Positions 1 through 9,466 of a DNA stretch of 64,000 bases are shown here, piece by piece. The notes under the pieces are model-generated. The model was given only the letters and a program-made list of their open reading frames with translations, had not been told where the DNA came from and did not search any database. The position numbers and the translations under genes are program-made. Where the stretch lies: the NCBI RefSeq assembly GCF_031457495.1, contig NZ_JAVDWM010000001.1:2902001-2966000 (forward strand), in the 5' to 3' direction. Origin of the DNA: Sphingopyxis sp. BE259 (lineage in GTDB: Bacteria; Pseudomonadota; Alphaproteobacteria; Sphingomonadales; Sphingomonadaceae). Position 1 is the stretch's first letter; each line of letters opens with the position of its first letter.

Positions 1-659
<659 letters not shown>

Positions 660-803
660 GTGGCTAACCAGAACCCCAATGAGCAGCAGCAGCGCGACGA
701 AGAACAGCGTCGCAAGCAGCAGCAACAGCAGGATGGCGGCCAGGATCGCCAGCAGGGCGGTCAGCGGCCCGATCAGGATAACGAAAAGCCGCAGCAGCGC
801 TGA
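660..803 (+). CDS. small glutamine-rich hydrophilic protein (47 aa)
   Basis: I do not recognise a named family. Starting at GTG 660, with GGAGAG five bases upstream, the product is 47 residues of almost only Gln, Arg, Asp, Glu, Asn, Gly and Lys, beginning VANQNPNEQQQRDEEQRRK. There is no hydrophobic segment, so it is probably soluble and disordered. A strong hairpin at 821-850 follows directly, which supports a real short transcript. An upstream in-frame ATG at 594 would add 22 residues but has no ribosome site. The function is unknown. Confidence 0.6.
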   Translation: MANQNPNEQQQRDEEQRRKQQQQQDGGQDRQQGGQRPDQDNEKPQQR

Positions 804-820
804 TCACAGGCTGCATGAAA

Positions 821-850
821 AAGGGGGCGTTCCATGCGGAACGCCCCCTT
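821..850. terminator. bidirectional hairpin terminator
   Basis: A perfect 13-bp stem (AAGGGGGCGTTCC paired with its complement) and a 4-base loop lie between two convergent genes, the small ORF ending at 803 and the TonB receptor ending at 876. The A- and T-rich ends of the stem suit termination in both directions. Confidence 0.8.
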
Positions 851-875
851 CTCTGTATCCAGCGAATGGGCCGGA

Positions 876-3389
876 TCAGAAGCTGAATTTCACCGTTCCG
901 CCCCACGTCCGCGCATCACCCGCGGTTCCGGCGATCAACCCGGTGTTGCCGGGGGCGACCTGGAGCAGTTCAATATAATCGACATCAAAGGCGTTGCGGA
1001 CCCACCCAAAGACGTCAAAGCCCTCGGCGCGAAAACCGGCGCGGACGTTGGTCAGCGCATAGCCTTTGACATTGGTATAGATCGACGGCGATGCGTTCGA
1101 ATTCCACTCCGAACGATAATTGCCGTCGACGCCCAGATAGACCTGCCCGTCCTTGGCCAGCAGTGTGGCCGGGACATTGGTTTCGGCGCCATAGGAAAAA
1201 GCCCATTTCGACACGCCGGGCAACCGCTGCCCGGAAATGTCGCACTGGCGCGGGCTGAGCGCGCCAGCGACGCCAGGCTGCGAATAATTGGGCGCCGCGC
1301 CCACCGGCTGGAGCGTCCCACCCGACAATTCGGGCGGGCACGGCGCGTTGGTGAACCGCTTGTATTTGGCATCGGTATAGGCGCCGTTGGCATAAGCGGT
1401 AAGGCGATCGCTGGCGACGATCTTCAGGTCCGCCTCGATCCCCTGTGATTTCACCTTTTCCGCATTGGCGAGATAGCCGCGCACCGTGCCGAACTGACCG
1501 CCGTTCACCGTCGCCTGAAAATTCTTGATCTCGGTGCGAAACGCCGACAGGTTGAAGGTCGCGCGGCGATCGAAGAACTGGGTCTTGAGCCCAACCTCGA
1601 AATGGTCGATGGCTTCGGGCTTCACCGTGCTGGCGTCGAAATTGACTGTGTTGTCGGCGTTCAGTGGCAGGCCGTTCTGGTTGATGCCCAGCGTCTTGAA
1701 GCTCTTGGCATAGGTCGCGTAAGCCAGCACGTCGGGCGCCACCTTGTAATTCACGTTGAAGTCGTAGGTGAAGTTCCAGGCGCTGTCCGACGGTGCGCTT
1801 TGTTGCGGCTGATAGACGCCGCACTGCGCCGCCAGCACCGACCCGGCGGCGGGCGCCGGGGTGCAGGAAATGACATTGCCCGCGCCGTTGGTCACGATCC
1901 GCTGATAAAAGCCCGACTTCTTGTCGTAATTGACTCGCGCGCCCGGCTGGAGCGTCAGCGCATCGGTCACCTTCCAACTCAGCTGACCGAACAACGCTGC
2001 GCTGGTGCTTTTGAGATATTGGGTGTTGGTGGCGGTCAAACCGTTGAGGATGGTCGGATCGGCCGCCTGCGCGCCGGTCAGGCTCCAGCGGCTGGCGTCG
2101 GCGCCCTGCTGCTCGGTGCCCTGGGTATCGATCCGCTGCTTGAAGCCGAACAGGCCGAGGACGAAGACGACATCGTCACCTACGTAATTATAGCGGAATT
2201 CCTGGCTATACTGGTCCTGCTGCGACGGGTTCTGCGACCTTGAGACGATCGACAGACCGGTGAAGTCGCGATCATTCTCGGGCTTCCAGTCCCAGAAGCG
2301 CCAGGCGGTGATCGACGTAAAGGTGCCGGGACCAACGTCCCACTTCACCCGCGCCGAAACCCCGCCGATCTTGTTCCCCGCATTCAGGCTGGCGTCGATG
2401 TCGGTCAGCCTGTCGAACACATTGCGGCTGGGAACCGCGTAGGGCCGCGTCGGATTGGCGGCATTATAGGCTGCCACCAGCCCATCATATTGGCGCGCCA
2501 GCGCGCGCTGCGTCCGGCCGACGCGGACCAGCGAGGTGCCAAAGCCTTCGGGATCCTGCTTGCTATAGTCGCCCGACAGCGTGATGCTCAGATCGTCGCT
2601 GGGCTGGAACAACAGCTGACCGCGCAGGCCCAGATTGTCCTGCTCGTTGATCCAGCGGTCGCTCGTGACGTTAAAGATCGTCCCGCGCCGACTGGTCGCC
2701 GCGATAGCAAGGCGCGCCGCGACGGTGTCCGACAGCGGACCCGACACCGCGGCCTTGGCCTGCCGGTAATTGAGATTGCCGACGCTCATCTCGGCCCGGC
2801 CTTCGAAATCGAACGTCGGCTGGTTGGTCGTGATGTTGATCGCGCCCGCCGTGGTGTTCTTGCCATAAAGCGTGCCCTGCGGCCCGCGCAGCACTTCGAC
2901 CTGGTCGACGTCGAGGAAATCGAAGGTCGCGGCGGCGACGCGCGAATTATAGACGTCATCGACATAGATGCCGACGCCCTGTTCGAACCCGTCGCTCGTC
3001 AGCCCGAACGGCACGCCAAGGCCGCGGATGTTGACCGAGGTGTTGCGCGGGTTCGATGTATAGACCTGCAACGTCGGCGCGAGCTGCTGGAGCTTCACGA
3101 CGTTGAAATTGCCCGTCGCCTCGATCGAATCGCCGCGGATTACCGAAATCGCGACCGGGACTTCCTGCGCCGTTTCCTGGCGGCGGCGGGCAGTGACGAT
3201 GATGATGTCGCCGCGGCTGACGTCGTCGTCGACTTGGGCGGCCGCATCGGCGGCAACGCTGTCCTCGGCTTTGGCTGCCGTCGCTTCCTCTGCCGCAGCG
3301 GCGGGTGTGGCGCCCAGGACGAGCAGGAACGATAGGGTGAGTGATGATGCCTGCACGCGGCGGCGGACAGACGGATATTTTGCGGTCAT
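876..3389 (-). CDS. TonB-dependent outer membrane receptor
   Basis: This is an 837-residue TonB-dependent transporter of the outer membrane. A signal peptide (about residues 1-33, ending ATPAAAAEE) is followed by a TonB box-like DIIIVTARRR. The plug domain contains VNIRGLG, YVDDVY and the highly conserved VEVLRGPQGTLYGKNTTAGAINI. A long beta-barrel ends in the terminal Phe of KFSF. The start is ATG 3389, preceded by AGGAAA; an in-frame start at 3422 lacks such a site. The gene lies 90 bases downstream of the YezD-like gene, probably in one transcript. YezD proteins are linked to sulfur metabolism, so a sulfur-containing substrate such as a sulfate ester or sulfonate is a reasonable guess, but the substrate cannot be read from the sequence. 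Confidence 0.93.
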   Translation of the reverse strand: MTAKYPSVRRRVQASSLTLSFLLVLGATPAAAAEEATAAKAEDSVAADAAAQVDDDVSRGDIIIVTARRRQETAQEVPVAISVIRGDSIEATGNFNVVKLQQLAPTLQVYTSNPRNTSVNIRGLGVPFGLTSDGFEQGVGIYVDDVYNSRVAAATFDFLDVDQVEVLRGPQGTLYGKNTTAGAINITTNQPTFDFEGRAEMSVGNLNYRQAKAAVSGPLSDTVAARLAIAATSRRGTIFNVTSDRWINEQDNLGLRGQLLFQPSDDLSITLSGDYSKQDPEGFGTSLVRVGRTQRALARQYDGLVAAYNAANPTRPYAVPSRNVFDRLTDIDASLNAGNKIGGVSARVKWDVGPGTFTSITAWRFWDWKPENDRDFTGLSIVSRSQNPSQQDQYSQEFRYNYVGDDVVFVLGLFGFKQRIDTQGTEQQGADASRWSLTGAQAADPTILNGLTATNTQYLKSTSAALFGQLSWKVTDALTLQPGARVNYDKKSGFYQRIVTNGAGNVISCTPAPAAGSVLAAQCGVYQPQQSAPSDSAWNFTYDFNVNYKVAPDVLAYATYAKSFKTLGINQNGLPLNADNTVNFDASTVKPEAIDHFEVGLKTQFFDRRATFNLSAFRTEIKNFQATVNGGQFGTVRGYLANAEKVKSQGIEADLKIVASDRLTAYANGAYTDAKYKRFTNAPCPPELSGGTLQPVGAAPNYSQPGVAGALSPRQCDISGQRLPGVSKWAFSYGAETNVPATLLAKDGQVYLGVDGNYRSEWNSNASPSIYTNVKGYALTNVRAGFRAEGFDVFGWVRNAFDVDYIELLQVAPGNTGLIAGTAGDARTWGGTVKFSF

Positions 3390-3479
3390 GACAATTTCCT
3401 GTTGCAAAGAAAATTGCCACATCCGGTGGACCGGTCTGCGGCAGGATGAGGGGAGAGTCCTTCTTGGGAGCGGTAAGAA

Positions 3480-3650
3480 TCAGTTCGGGTAGCGGTGCCG
3501 TTCGGTCACATCGACCTGCACCAGCCGCCCTTCGTGGACGGTCAGCTGGATCGCGCCAAACTTCAGTTTGTCGAGGGCGTCGAGCACCGTCTGAATGGCG
3601 CGCGGCGGCTGATCGGACGCGTCTTTGCCGGTCTCCTCGCCAGTGTTCAT
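3480..3650 (-). CDS. YezD-like (DUF2292) small protein
   Basis: This 56-residue protein resembles the YezD/DUF2292 family. The core AIQTVLDALDKLKFGAIQLT is followed by VHEGRLVQVDVTERHR, the short beta-strand pattern with GAIQLTVHEGRLVQ that defines the family. It has no signal peptide, so it is cytoplasmic. ATG 3650 has AAGGAA upstream. It precedes the TonB receptor on the same strand. In other bacteria such proteins are found near sulfate assimilation and sulfur-acquisition genes; that link is family knowledge and is not shown here. Its biochemical role is unknown. Confidence 0.75.
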   Translation of the reverse strand: MNTGEETGKDASDQPPRAIQTVLDALDKLKFGAIQLTVHEGRLVQVDVTERHRYPN

Positions 3651-3683
3651 GGTAATTCCTTTCCCGGGTGGATTCGTCGCCCG

Positions 3684-3711
3684 AGCATATGCCAAGCGTT
3701 TTAGTTGACAA
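3684..3711 (-). promoter_or_regulatory. putative sigma-70 promoter for the YezD-like gene and TonB receptor
   Basis: On the minus strand, a -35 TTGTCA (3711-3706) and a -10 TATGCT (3689-3684) are separated by 16 bases, 34 bases upstream of the YezD-like ATG. The match is fair and the assignment is by inspection only. Confidence 0.45.
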
Positions 3712-3840
3712 TGATTGATTTGCTTTCTGCGCCGAAAGGTTCGGTTGCCGCGCCAAATGGATTCCGCGATGCGACGGGCTGCGGCGCGCACCGACGCCAG
3801 GGATTGCGCGCGAGTCCCAGTGCTGGCAAAGGCAGCCTCA

Positions 3841-4845
3841 ATGAGCAAAATGAACGAACTGATGGCGCGCGGGACCGACCTTCTCGGCAGCGACTACGCC
3901 ATATTGTGCGGCGCGATGAGCTGGGTTTCCGAACGCCATCTGGTCAGCGCGATCAGCAACGCTGGCGGGTTCGGGGTGATCGCGTGCGGCGCGATGACCC
4001 CCGAACTGCTCGATGCCGAAATTACCGCGACCAAAGCGCTCGCGACCCGCAATTTCGGGGTCAATTTGATCACGATGCACCCGCAGTTGATCGAGCTGAT
4101 CGACGTCTGTGCAAAGCATGGCGTCGGCCATGTCGTGCTCGCGGGCGGCCTGCCGCCCAAGGGCAGCCTTGAGGCGATCAAGGCGTCGGGAGCGAAAGTG
4201 ATCTGCTTTGCCCCGACCCTCGCGATGGGCAAGAAGCTGGTGCGCTCGGGCGTCGATGCGTTGGTGATCGAGGGGATGGAGGCCGGCGGCCATATCGGCC
4301 CGGTATCGACCAGCGTGCTGGCACAGGAAATCCTGCCGACGCTGGCAGAGGAAGTGCCGATCTTTGTTGCCGGGGGCATCGGCCGCGGCGAAGCGATCGC
4401 GGCCTATCTGGAAATGGGCGCCTCGGGCGTCCAGCTCGGCACCCGCTTTGTCTGCGCCACCGAAAGCATCGCGCACCCCAATTTCAAAAAGGCGTTCATG
4501 CGCGCGTCGGCGCGCGAAGCCGTCGCCAGCGTCCAGATCGACCCGCGCCTGCCGGTCATCCCGGTCCGCGCGCTGAAAAATGCCGGGACAGAAGCGTTTA
4601 CCGTCAAGCAGCGCGAGGTCGCCAACAAGCTCGATCAGGGCGAGGTCGACATGATGCAGGCGCAGCTGGAGATCGAGCATTATTGGGCCGGCGCACTGCG
4701 CCGCGCGGTCATCGATGGCGACGTCGAAAATGGTTCGTTAATGGCAGGGCAATCTGTCGGTATGGTATCCGAAGAAGAGAGCGTGGCCGTAATCGTCGCG
4801 TCTCTCGTGCAACAGGCCGAAGCCGCGTTGCACGCTCGGGGTTGA
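3841..4845 (+). CDS. nitronate monooxygenase / 2-nitropropane dioxygenase family flavoprotein
   Basis: A 334-residue FMN-dependent TIM-barrel enzyme of the nitronate monooxygenase family (also related to FabK). Recognisable segments are the N-terminal GAMSWVSERHLVSAISNAGG, the central VIEGMEAGGHIG, and the phosphate-binding IFVAGGIGRGEAIAAYLEMG followed by GVQLGTRFVCA. The family oxidises alkyl nitronates such as propionate 3-nitronate using FMN; some members act on other substrates, so the exact reaction is not certain. I chose ATG 3841 because conserved sequence begins there. The long in-frame upstream extension to 3715 is basic and lacks family features, and the ribosome site at either start is weak. 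The length is normal. Confidence 0.85.
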   Translation: MSKMNELMARGTDLLGSDYAILCGAMSWVSERHLVSAISNAGGFGVIACGAMTPELLDAEITATKALATRNFGVNLITMHPQLIELIDVCAKHGVGHVVLAGGLPPKGSLEAIKASGAKVICFAPTLAMGKKLVRSGVDALVIEGMEAGGHIGPVSTSVLAQEILPTLAEEVPIFVAGGIGRGEAIAAYLEMGASGVQLGTRFVCATESIAHPNFKKAFMRASAREAVASVQIDPRLPVIPVRALKNAGTEAFTVKQREVANKLDQGEVDMMQAQLEIEHYWAGALRRAVIDGDVENGSLMAGQSVGMVSEEESVAVIVASLVQQAEAALHARG

Positions 4846-4877
4846 CGCCGCATGGTATCGCGGTTGGGGAGTGGAAT

Positions 4878-5597
4878 ATGAACGTGTCGCGCAAGATCAT
4901 CGTCGTCGGCCTGTTGGCGAGCGTCGCTGCTTGTACCAAGGCGCCGCCCCCGCCCCCACCGCCGCCGCCGCCGGCGCCCGTTGTGATCATCGTGCCGCCG
5001 CGCCCCCTGCCCCCCGGCAATGCCGCGGTCACCCAGATTCTGCCCGGACGAGGCATCGACGGCCGGTTTGTCACCGCGAACAGCAATGTGACCGGCGACC
5101 GCGCCTTTTGGCAGCTCAAGATCGGTTTGAACGTCGCCGCCATCGGTTGCCGCGGCCTCGAAGAAACCACGCTTGTTTCGGCGTATAACAATATCATCAA
5201 GGCGCATGGCAAAGTGATCCGGTCGACCGAAAAGGCGGTAATCACCCAGCTTGGCAAGGAAAACAAAAACAGCGGCGTCGCCGCGCGCGACCGCCTGTCG
5301 ACGCAGCTGTTCAACTATTTCGCCCAGCCCCCCGCGCAGCGCGCCTTTTGCGCCCGCGCCAACGAAATCGCCCAGCTGGTATCGTCGACGCCGACCGCGC
5401 AGATCGTCGAGCAGGCGCCCGCCCATCTGACGCGGCTCGACCAGCCGTTTCATGATTTTTACGAGGCCTATGCGCGCTATCAGTCCGACGTGGTTGCCTG
5501 GGACGCCAAATATGCGCCGCCGCCGCCGATCATGAGCGCGCCGCTTGCGCCCACCGGAGCGCCGGTGCAGCCTACCGGATCATCGACTGGAATTTAG
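4878..5597 (+). CDS. Pro-rich lipoprotein, paralogue of the next gene
   Basis: A 239-residue predicted lipoprotein of unknown function. The signal peptide MNVSRKIIVVGLLASVAAC ends in a VAAC lipobox with Cys19, followed by a run of ten prolines (residues 23-32) that could act as a rigid tether. The folded domain (about 60-210) contains AFWQLKIGLNVAAIGCR, ARDRLSTQLFNYFAQPPAQ and DQPFHDFYEAYARYQ. The same blocks occur in the product at 5948-6595, so the two genes are tandem duplicates. Two cysteines outside the lipobox (GCR and AFC) are shared by both and may form a disulfide. The start at 4878 is set by the signal peptide; GGGGAG precedes it. Confidence 0.8.
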   Translation: MNVSRKIIVVGLLASVAACTKAPPPPPPPPPPAPVVIIVPPRPLPPGNAAVTQILPGRGIDGRFVTANSNVTGDRAFWQLKIGLNVAAIGCRGLEETTLVSAYNNIIKAHGKVIRSTEKAVITQLGKENKNSGVAARDRLSTQLFNYFAQPPAQRAFCARANEIAQLVSSTPTAQIVEQAPAHLTRLDQPFHDFYEAYARYQSDVVAWDAKYAPPPPIMSAPLAPTGAPVQPTGSSTGI

Positions 5598-5947
5598 CGC
5601 CGCGCAGCCGGGGGAGTTTTGTTGCATCCGTGCAACGCTGAGCCGGTCATTTTGCGTCCCATTTATCCGTTCATCGCATTTTGGTGCCCGGCCCTGACGG
5701 CTGGATGACGTCATGCCACCGAACGCGACCGATGGCGCACACTACATCGCCGAAAAAAGCGATGCTTTTCCATCTTTGCCAGACCAAGACGCGCGATCCC
5801 GCGTCGTCAACCAAAGGCTGCGGCAAAGCCTTACCCCGCAGTTCATGATGAATTTCCGGCAACCTTTCGACTCCCTTTTTCGCCTTAGTCTCCCTGTTGC
5901 CGGGACCGCCCGGCATTGCTCAGGGGAGCATTGGGGGAATTGGGAAC
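5598..5947 (+). other. 350-base spacer between tandem paralogues
   Basis: I see no credible gene here. A hairpin-capable inverted repeat GTTGCA-TCCG-TGCAAC lies at 5621-5636, shortly after the lipoprotein stop, but has no T-run. An 8-bp palindrome TGACGTCA is at 5706-5713. A promoter for the second paralogue is expected near the right end. Confidence 0.4.
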
Positions 5948-6595
5948 ATGACCAGATGGATCGGACTCGCTGCCGCGTGTGCGGCGGCGCTGGCTGCTGC
6001 ACCCGCAGCGGCACAATATGGCCTGCAGGAACCGGAGGCACCGGGGTTTGCGGCGCCGAACCTGCGTCTGCCGCCGCGCGACGCGCGCGGCGAATTTGCG
6101 ACGCCCAACCGGGAACTGACCGGTCACGACGCGTTCTGGAACCTGCGGATCGCACTCAACGTCGCGGCGATCGGCTGCCGCCATCCGGGCTCGTTGCAAC
6201 TCGTCGCCGACTATAACGGCATAATCGCCCGTCATGGCGGGCTGATCCGTTCCGCGGAGACCGCGGTGATCGCGCGGCTGGGGCGCGCCACCGGCAGCAA
6301 TGGCATCGCCGCGCGCGACCGCACATCGACGAAGCTGTTCAACTATTTCGCGCAGCCGCCGGCGCAAAAGCAATTCTGCCGCGTCGCCGGTTCGATCGCG
6401 CAGCAGGTGCACGGCCTGGACAGCGCCGCCGCAATGACGATGGCCCCTGCGATGCTGGCCCAGATCGACCAACCCTTCGTCGATTTCTATGACGCCTATG
6501 CGCGCTACCAAGTCGAACTCGCCGCCTATCGCACCCAGCGCGGCCACCAGCCGCGGACCGACGCGGGGATCCAGATGGCCGCCGCCAAGCCATAG
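5948..6595 (+). CDS. secreted periplasmic protein, paralogue of the upstream lipoprotein
   Basis: A 215-residue exported protein of unknown function. An Ala-rich signal peptide (about residues 1-22, ending AAPAAAQ) has no lipobox cysteine, so this copy should be soluble in the periplasm, in contrast to its neighbour. It shares with that lipoprotein the blocks DAFWNLRIALNVAAIGCR, ARDRTSTKLFNYFAQPPAQ and DQPFVDFYDAYARYQ, including both conserved cysteines. It lacks the polyproline tether. ATG 5948 is preceded by a purine-rich GGGGGAATTGGGAAC. The pair looks like a duplication in which one copy stays membrane-anchored; the ligand or substrate is not apparent. Confidence 0.8.
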   Translation: MTRWIGLAAACAAALAAAPAAAQYGLQEPEAPGFAAPNLRLPPRDARGEFATPNRELTGHDAFWNLRIALNVAAIGCRHPGSLQLVADYNGIIARHGGLIRSAETAVIARLGRATGSNGIAARDRTSTKLFNYFAQPPAQKQFCRVAGSIAQQVHGLDSAAAMTMAPAMLAQIDQPFVDFYDAYARYQVELAAYRTQRGHQPRTDAGIQMAAAKP

Positions 6596-6667
6596 CAAAT
6601 CGGCCTTAAGCGAAATTAACTTGGGGTCATAGCAAGGATGCCAAGCATCTGTTAGCAGGGCGGAGCG

Positions 6668-8965
6668 ATGACCAATGCTCCGCCCCCTCCTTCGACCGCG
6701 GCCCAGTCGGCGCGGACCATCCTGACCCGCTTGCACGAGGTGATGGCGTCGCGCGCGAACGCGCAGGGCAAGCTCAATCAGGTCGTCGGGATTATCGGCG
6801 AATGCCTCGATAGCGAGGTTTGCTCGATCTATCTGCTACGCGACGGCGCGCTCGAACTTTATGCGACGCGCGGCCTGAAACAGGAAGCAGTCCACGTCAC
6901 CCGGTTGGGACTTGGCGAAGGGCTGGTCGGGATGATCGCCGACCAGATCGAAACGCTCAACCTGGACGAAGCCGCGGCGCACCCCGACTTTTCCTACCGT
7001 CCCGAAACCGGCGAAGAATTGTTCCACAGCTTTGCCGGGGTGCCGATCATCCGGCGCGAGCGCGCCGTCGGCGTCCTCTGCGTCCAGCACGCCGACCCGC
7101 GGCGCTATGCCGACATCGAGATCGAGACGCTGCAAACCGTCGCCATGGTACTATCCGAACTGATCACCAACGCCGACCTGGTCGATACCGCGGCGCGCAC
7201 CGACGCCGCCGCCGCCGATCAGTCGGCGCAGCGGCTGGCCGGGCAGAAACTGGTCGATGGCATGGGCGCCGGGGTCGCAGTGTTCCACCAGCCGCGCATC
7301 ACCATCGAACATACCGTCGCCGACGATACCGAGGCCGAGCGGCACCGCGTCTATGCCGCGTTCGACAAGATGCGCGAGCAGATCGACCGCATGGCGAGCC
7401 AAGCCGATTTCGGGGTCGGCGGCGAGCATGAGGAGGTCATCGAGACCTACAAGATGTTCGCCTATGACGAGGGCTGGTCGCGGCGGATCAACGAGGCGAT
7501 CGACAGCGGCCTGACCGCCGAGGCGGCGATCGAGCGCGTCCAGCAGCGCACCCGTATGCGGATGCGGCAGATCGACGACGCTCTGCTGCGCGACCGGATG
7601 CACGATCTGGAGGATTTGTCGAACCGGCTGATCCGGATCGTGTCCGGTCAGATGGGGACCGCGGCGCAAATGGGTCTGCGCCAGGATTCGATCCTGATCG
7701 CCCGCAATCTCGGCCCCGCCGAACTGCTCGAATATGACCGCCGTCGCCTGAAAGGCGTGGTGCTGGAAGAAGGGTCGCTGACCGCCCATGTCATCATCGT
7801 CGCGCGCGCCATGGGGGTTCCGGTTCTCGGCCGTGTCAGCGACGTGCGCGCCTCGATCCGCGAAGGCGATCTGCTACTGCTCGATGCCGCAGCGGGGACG
7901 CTGCACGTCCGCCCGACGCAGGCGGTGCAGGACGCTTTCGACGCCAAGCTGGAGATTTCGCAAAAGCGCCGAGCCAATCTGGCGGCGCTGCGCGATCTGC
8001 CCGCGGTCACCAAGGACGGGGTGCCGATCGAACTGATGATCAACGCCGGACTGCGCGAAGACATCGCCGCGCTCGACCTCACCGGCGCGCGCGGGATCGG
8101 GCTGTTCCGCACCGAGTTCCAGTTTCTGGTGTCGGCGACGCTGCCGTCGCGCGACCGCCAGCAGCGCCTGTACCGCGACGTGCTCGATGCGGCAGGCGAC
8201 CGGCCAGTGATCTTTCGCACCGTCGATATCGGCGGCGACAAGGCGCTGCCCTATATGAATGTCGGCGACGGCGCGCAGGAAGAAAATCCCGCGATGGGCT
8301 GGCGTGCGCTGCGCCTCGCGCTCGAACGCGAAGGGCTGCTCAAGGTGCAGGCGCGCGCGCTGATGGAGGCCGCCGCCGGCCGCACGCTCAACGTCATGTT
8401 CCCGATGGTATCCGAACCCTGGGAATATGCCGCTGCGCGCGACCTGTTCGTCGGGCAACGGGCATGGCTGGCGCAGCACAATAAGAAGCTGCCGGTCGCG
8501 ATCCGCTATGGCGCCATGCTCGAAGTGCCGGGGCTGCTCGAAACGCTCGACCTGATGCTGCCACACCTCGATTTCCTGTCGGTCGGGACCAACGACCTGA
8601 CCCAGTTCCTGTTCGCCGCCGATCGCGCCCACCCGCGCCTCGCCGAACGCTATGACTGGCTGTCCCCGATCGTCATGCGTTATCTGGCCCGCGTCGTACG
8701 GACGGTGGCGGGGACCAAGGTCGCGCTGGGCGTGTGCGGCGAAATGGGCGGGCGCCCGCTGGAGGCAATGGCGCTGCTTGGCGTCGGCATCGAACGCCTG
8801 TCAATCACCCCCGCCGGGGTCGGCCCGGTGAAAGCGATGATCCGCTCGCTCGACCTTGGCGCGCTGCGCGCCGACATGCCCGCTATCCTCGGCCAGCCCG
8901 CATCGAATCCGCGCGGTCAGTATCAGGCGTGGGCTGAGGCGCATCAGGTCGATCTGGGCGATTGA
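6668..8965 (+). CDS. ptsP: phosphoenolpyruvate-protein phosphotransferase PtsP (EI-Ntr)
   Basis: Enzyme I of the nitrogen phosphotransferase system, 765 residues. It takes phosphate from phosphoenolpyruvate and passes it to the carrier NPr, a signalling chain linked to nitrogen and carbon status. Domain order is an N-terminal GAF sensor domain (about residues 25-165), the helical NPr-binding and phosphohistidine domain, and the C-terminal PEP-binding barrel. The phosphorylated histidine is His374 in LTAHVIIVARAMGVPVLG. The barrel carries GARGIGLFRTEF, MLEVPG, SVGTNDLTQF and the catalytic Cys690 in GVCGEMGG. The length matches GAF-containing PtsP. ATG 6668 follows GGGCGGAG. Confidence 0.95.
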   Translation: MTNAPPPPSTAAQSARTILTRLHEVMASRANAQGKLNQVVGIIGECLDSEVCSIYLLRDGALELYATRGLKQEAVHVTRLGLGEGLVGMIADQIETLNLDEAAAHPDFSYRPETGEELFHSFAGVPIIRRERAVGVLCVQHADPRRYADIEIETLQTVAMVLSELITNADLVDTAARTDAAAADQSAQRLAGQKLVDGMGAGVAVFHQPRITIEHTVADDTEAERHRVYAAFDKMREQIDRMASQADFGVGGEHEEVIETYKMFAYDEGWSRRINEAIDSGLTAEAAIERVQQRTRMRMRQIDDALLRDRMHDLEDLSNRLIRIVSGQMGTAAQMGLRQDSILIARNLGPAELLEYDRRRLKGVVLEEGSLTAHVIIVARAMGVPVLGRVSDVRASIREGDLLLLDAAAGTLHVRPTQAVQDAFDAKLEISQKRRANLAALRDLPAVTKDGVPIELMINAGLREDIAALDLTGARGIGLFRTEFQFLVSATLPSRDRQQRLYRDVLDAAGDRPVIFRTVDIGGDKALPYMNVGDGAQEENPAMGWRALRLALEREGLLKVQARALMEAAAGRTLNVMFPMVSEPWEYAAARDLFVGQRAWLAQHNKKLPVAIRYGAMLEVPGLLETLDLMLPHLDFLSVGTNDLTQFLFAADRAHPRLAERYDWLSPIVMRYLARVVRTVAGTKVALGVCGEMGGRPLEAMALLGVGIERLSITPAGVGPVKAMIRSLDLGALRADMPAILGQPASNPRGQYQAWAEAHQVDLGD

Positions 8966-9034
8966 CGCAGACGGCAATTGCGTTTGCAACAATGTTTATG
9001 TTATGTTCTCGTTCTTGGGACAGGGAGAACAAGC

Positions 9035-9451
9035 ATGAGTGATTCGACGCCTCGCGCCAGCGGCCAATGTCACTGCGGCGCAATCCGCTATTCAATGTCG
9101 ACGGCGGTGCAGCATCATGCGCTGTGCCATTGCAGCGACTGCCGCCGCCACGCCGGCGCGCCGATGGTCGGGTGGGCGCTGGTTAATCAGGACGAAATCG
9201 AAATCACCGGCACGCCCAAAATCTATGCATCGTCCGAACATGGTCGCCGCCATTTCTGCGGCGAATGCGGCACCGGTTTATTCTATACCAGCGAAGCGAT
9301 TTTTCCGGGTCAGATTGATGTGCAGTCGGCAACCCTCGACGATCCCAGCCTGATCCCGGCGCAGGTGCAGATTCAGACCGCCGAACGCATCGGCTGGATG
9401 GAGAATCTCGGCAGCATGCCTGCGTTCGAACGCTACCCGCCGTTTGAATAA
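9035..9451 (+). CDS. GFA family zinc protein
   Basis: A 138-residue protein of the GFA family (glutathione-dependent formaldehyde-activating enzyme-like, CENP-V fold). Zinc ligands are visible as CHC at residues 12-14, CHCSDC at 31-36 and FCGECGTGLF further on, the standard three-cluster pattern. Most family members have no proven substrate, so the formaldehyde link should not be assumed. ATG 9035 has GGGAGA seven bases upstream; conserved sequence begins soon after it. It converges with rarA with only 15 bases between stops. Confidence 0.88.
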   Translation: MSDSTPRASGQCHCGAIRYSMSTAVQHHALCHCSDCRRHAGAPMVGWALVNQDEIEITGTPKIYASSEHGRRHFCGECGTGLFYTSEAIFPGQIDVQSATLDDPSLIPAQVQIQTAERIGWMENLGSMPAFERYPPFE

Positions 9452-9466
9452 TTCACGCGCGGCCGT

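Noticed and set aside
5706..5713. TGACGTCA palindrome as a regulatory site
   Set aside because: An isolated 8-bp palindrome with no matching bacterial regulator or second copy; expected by chance in a window this size.
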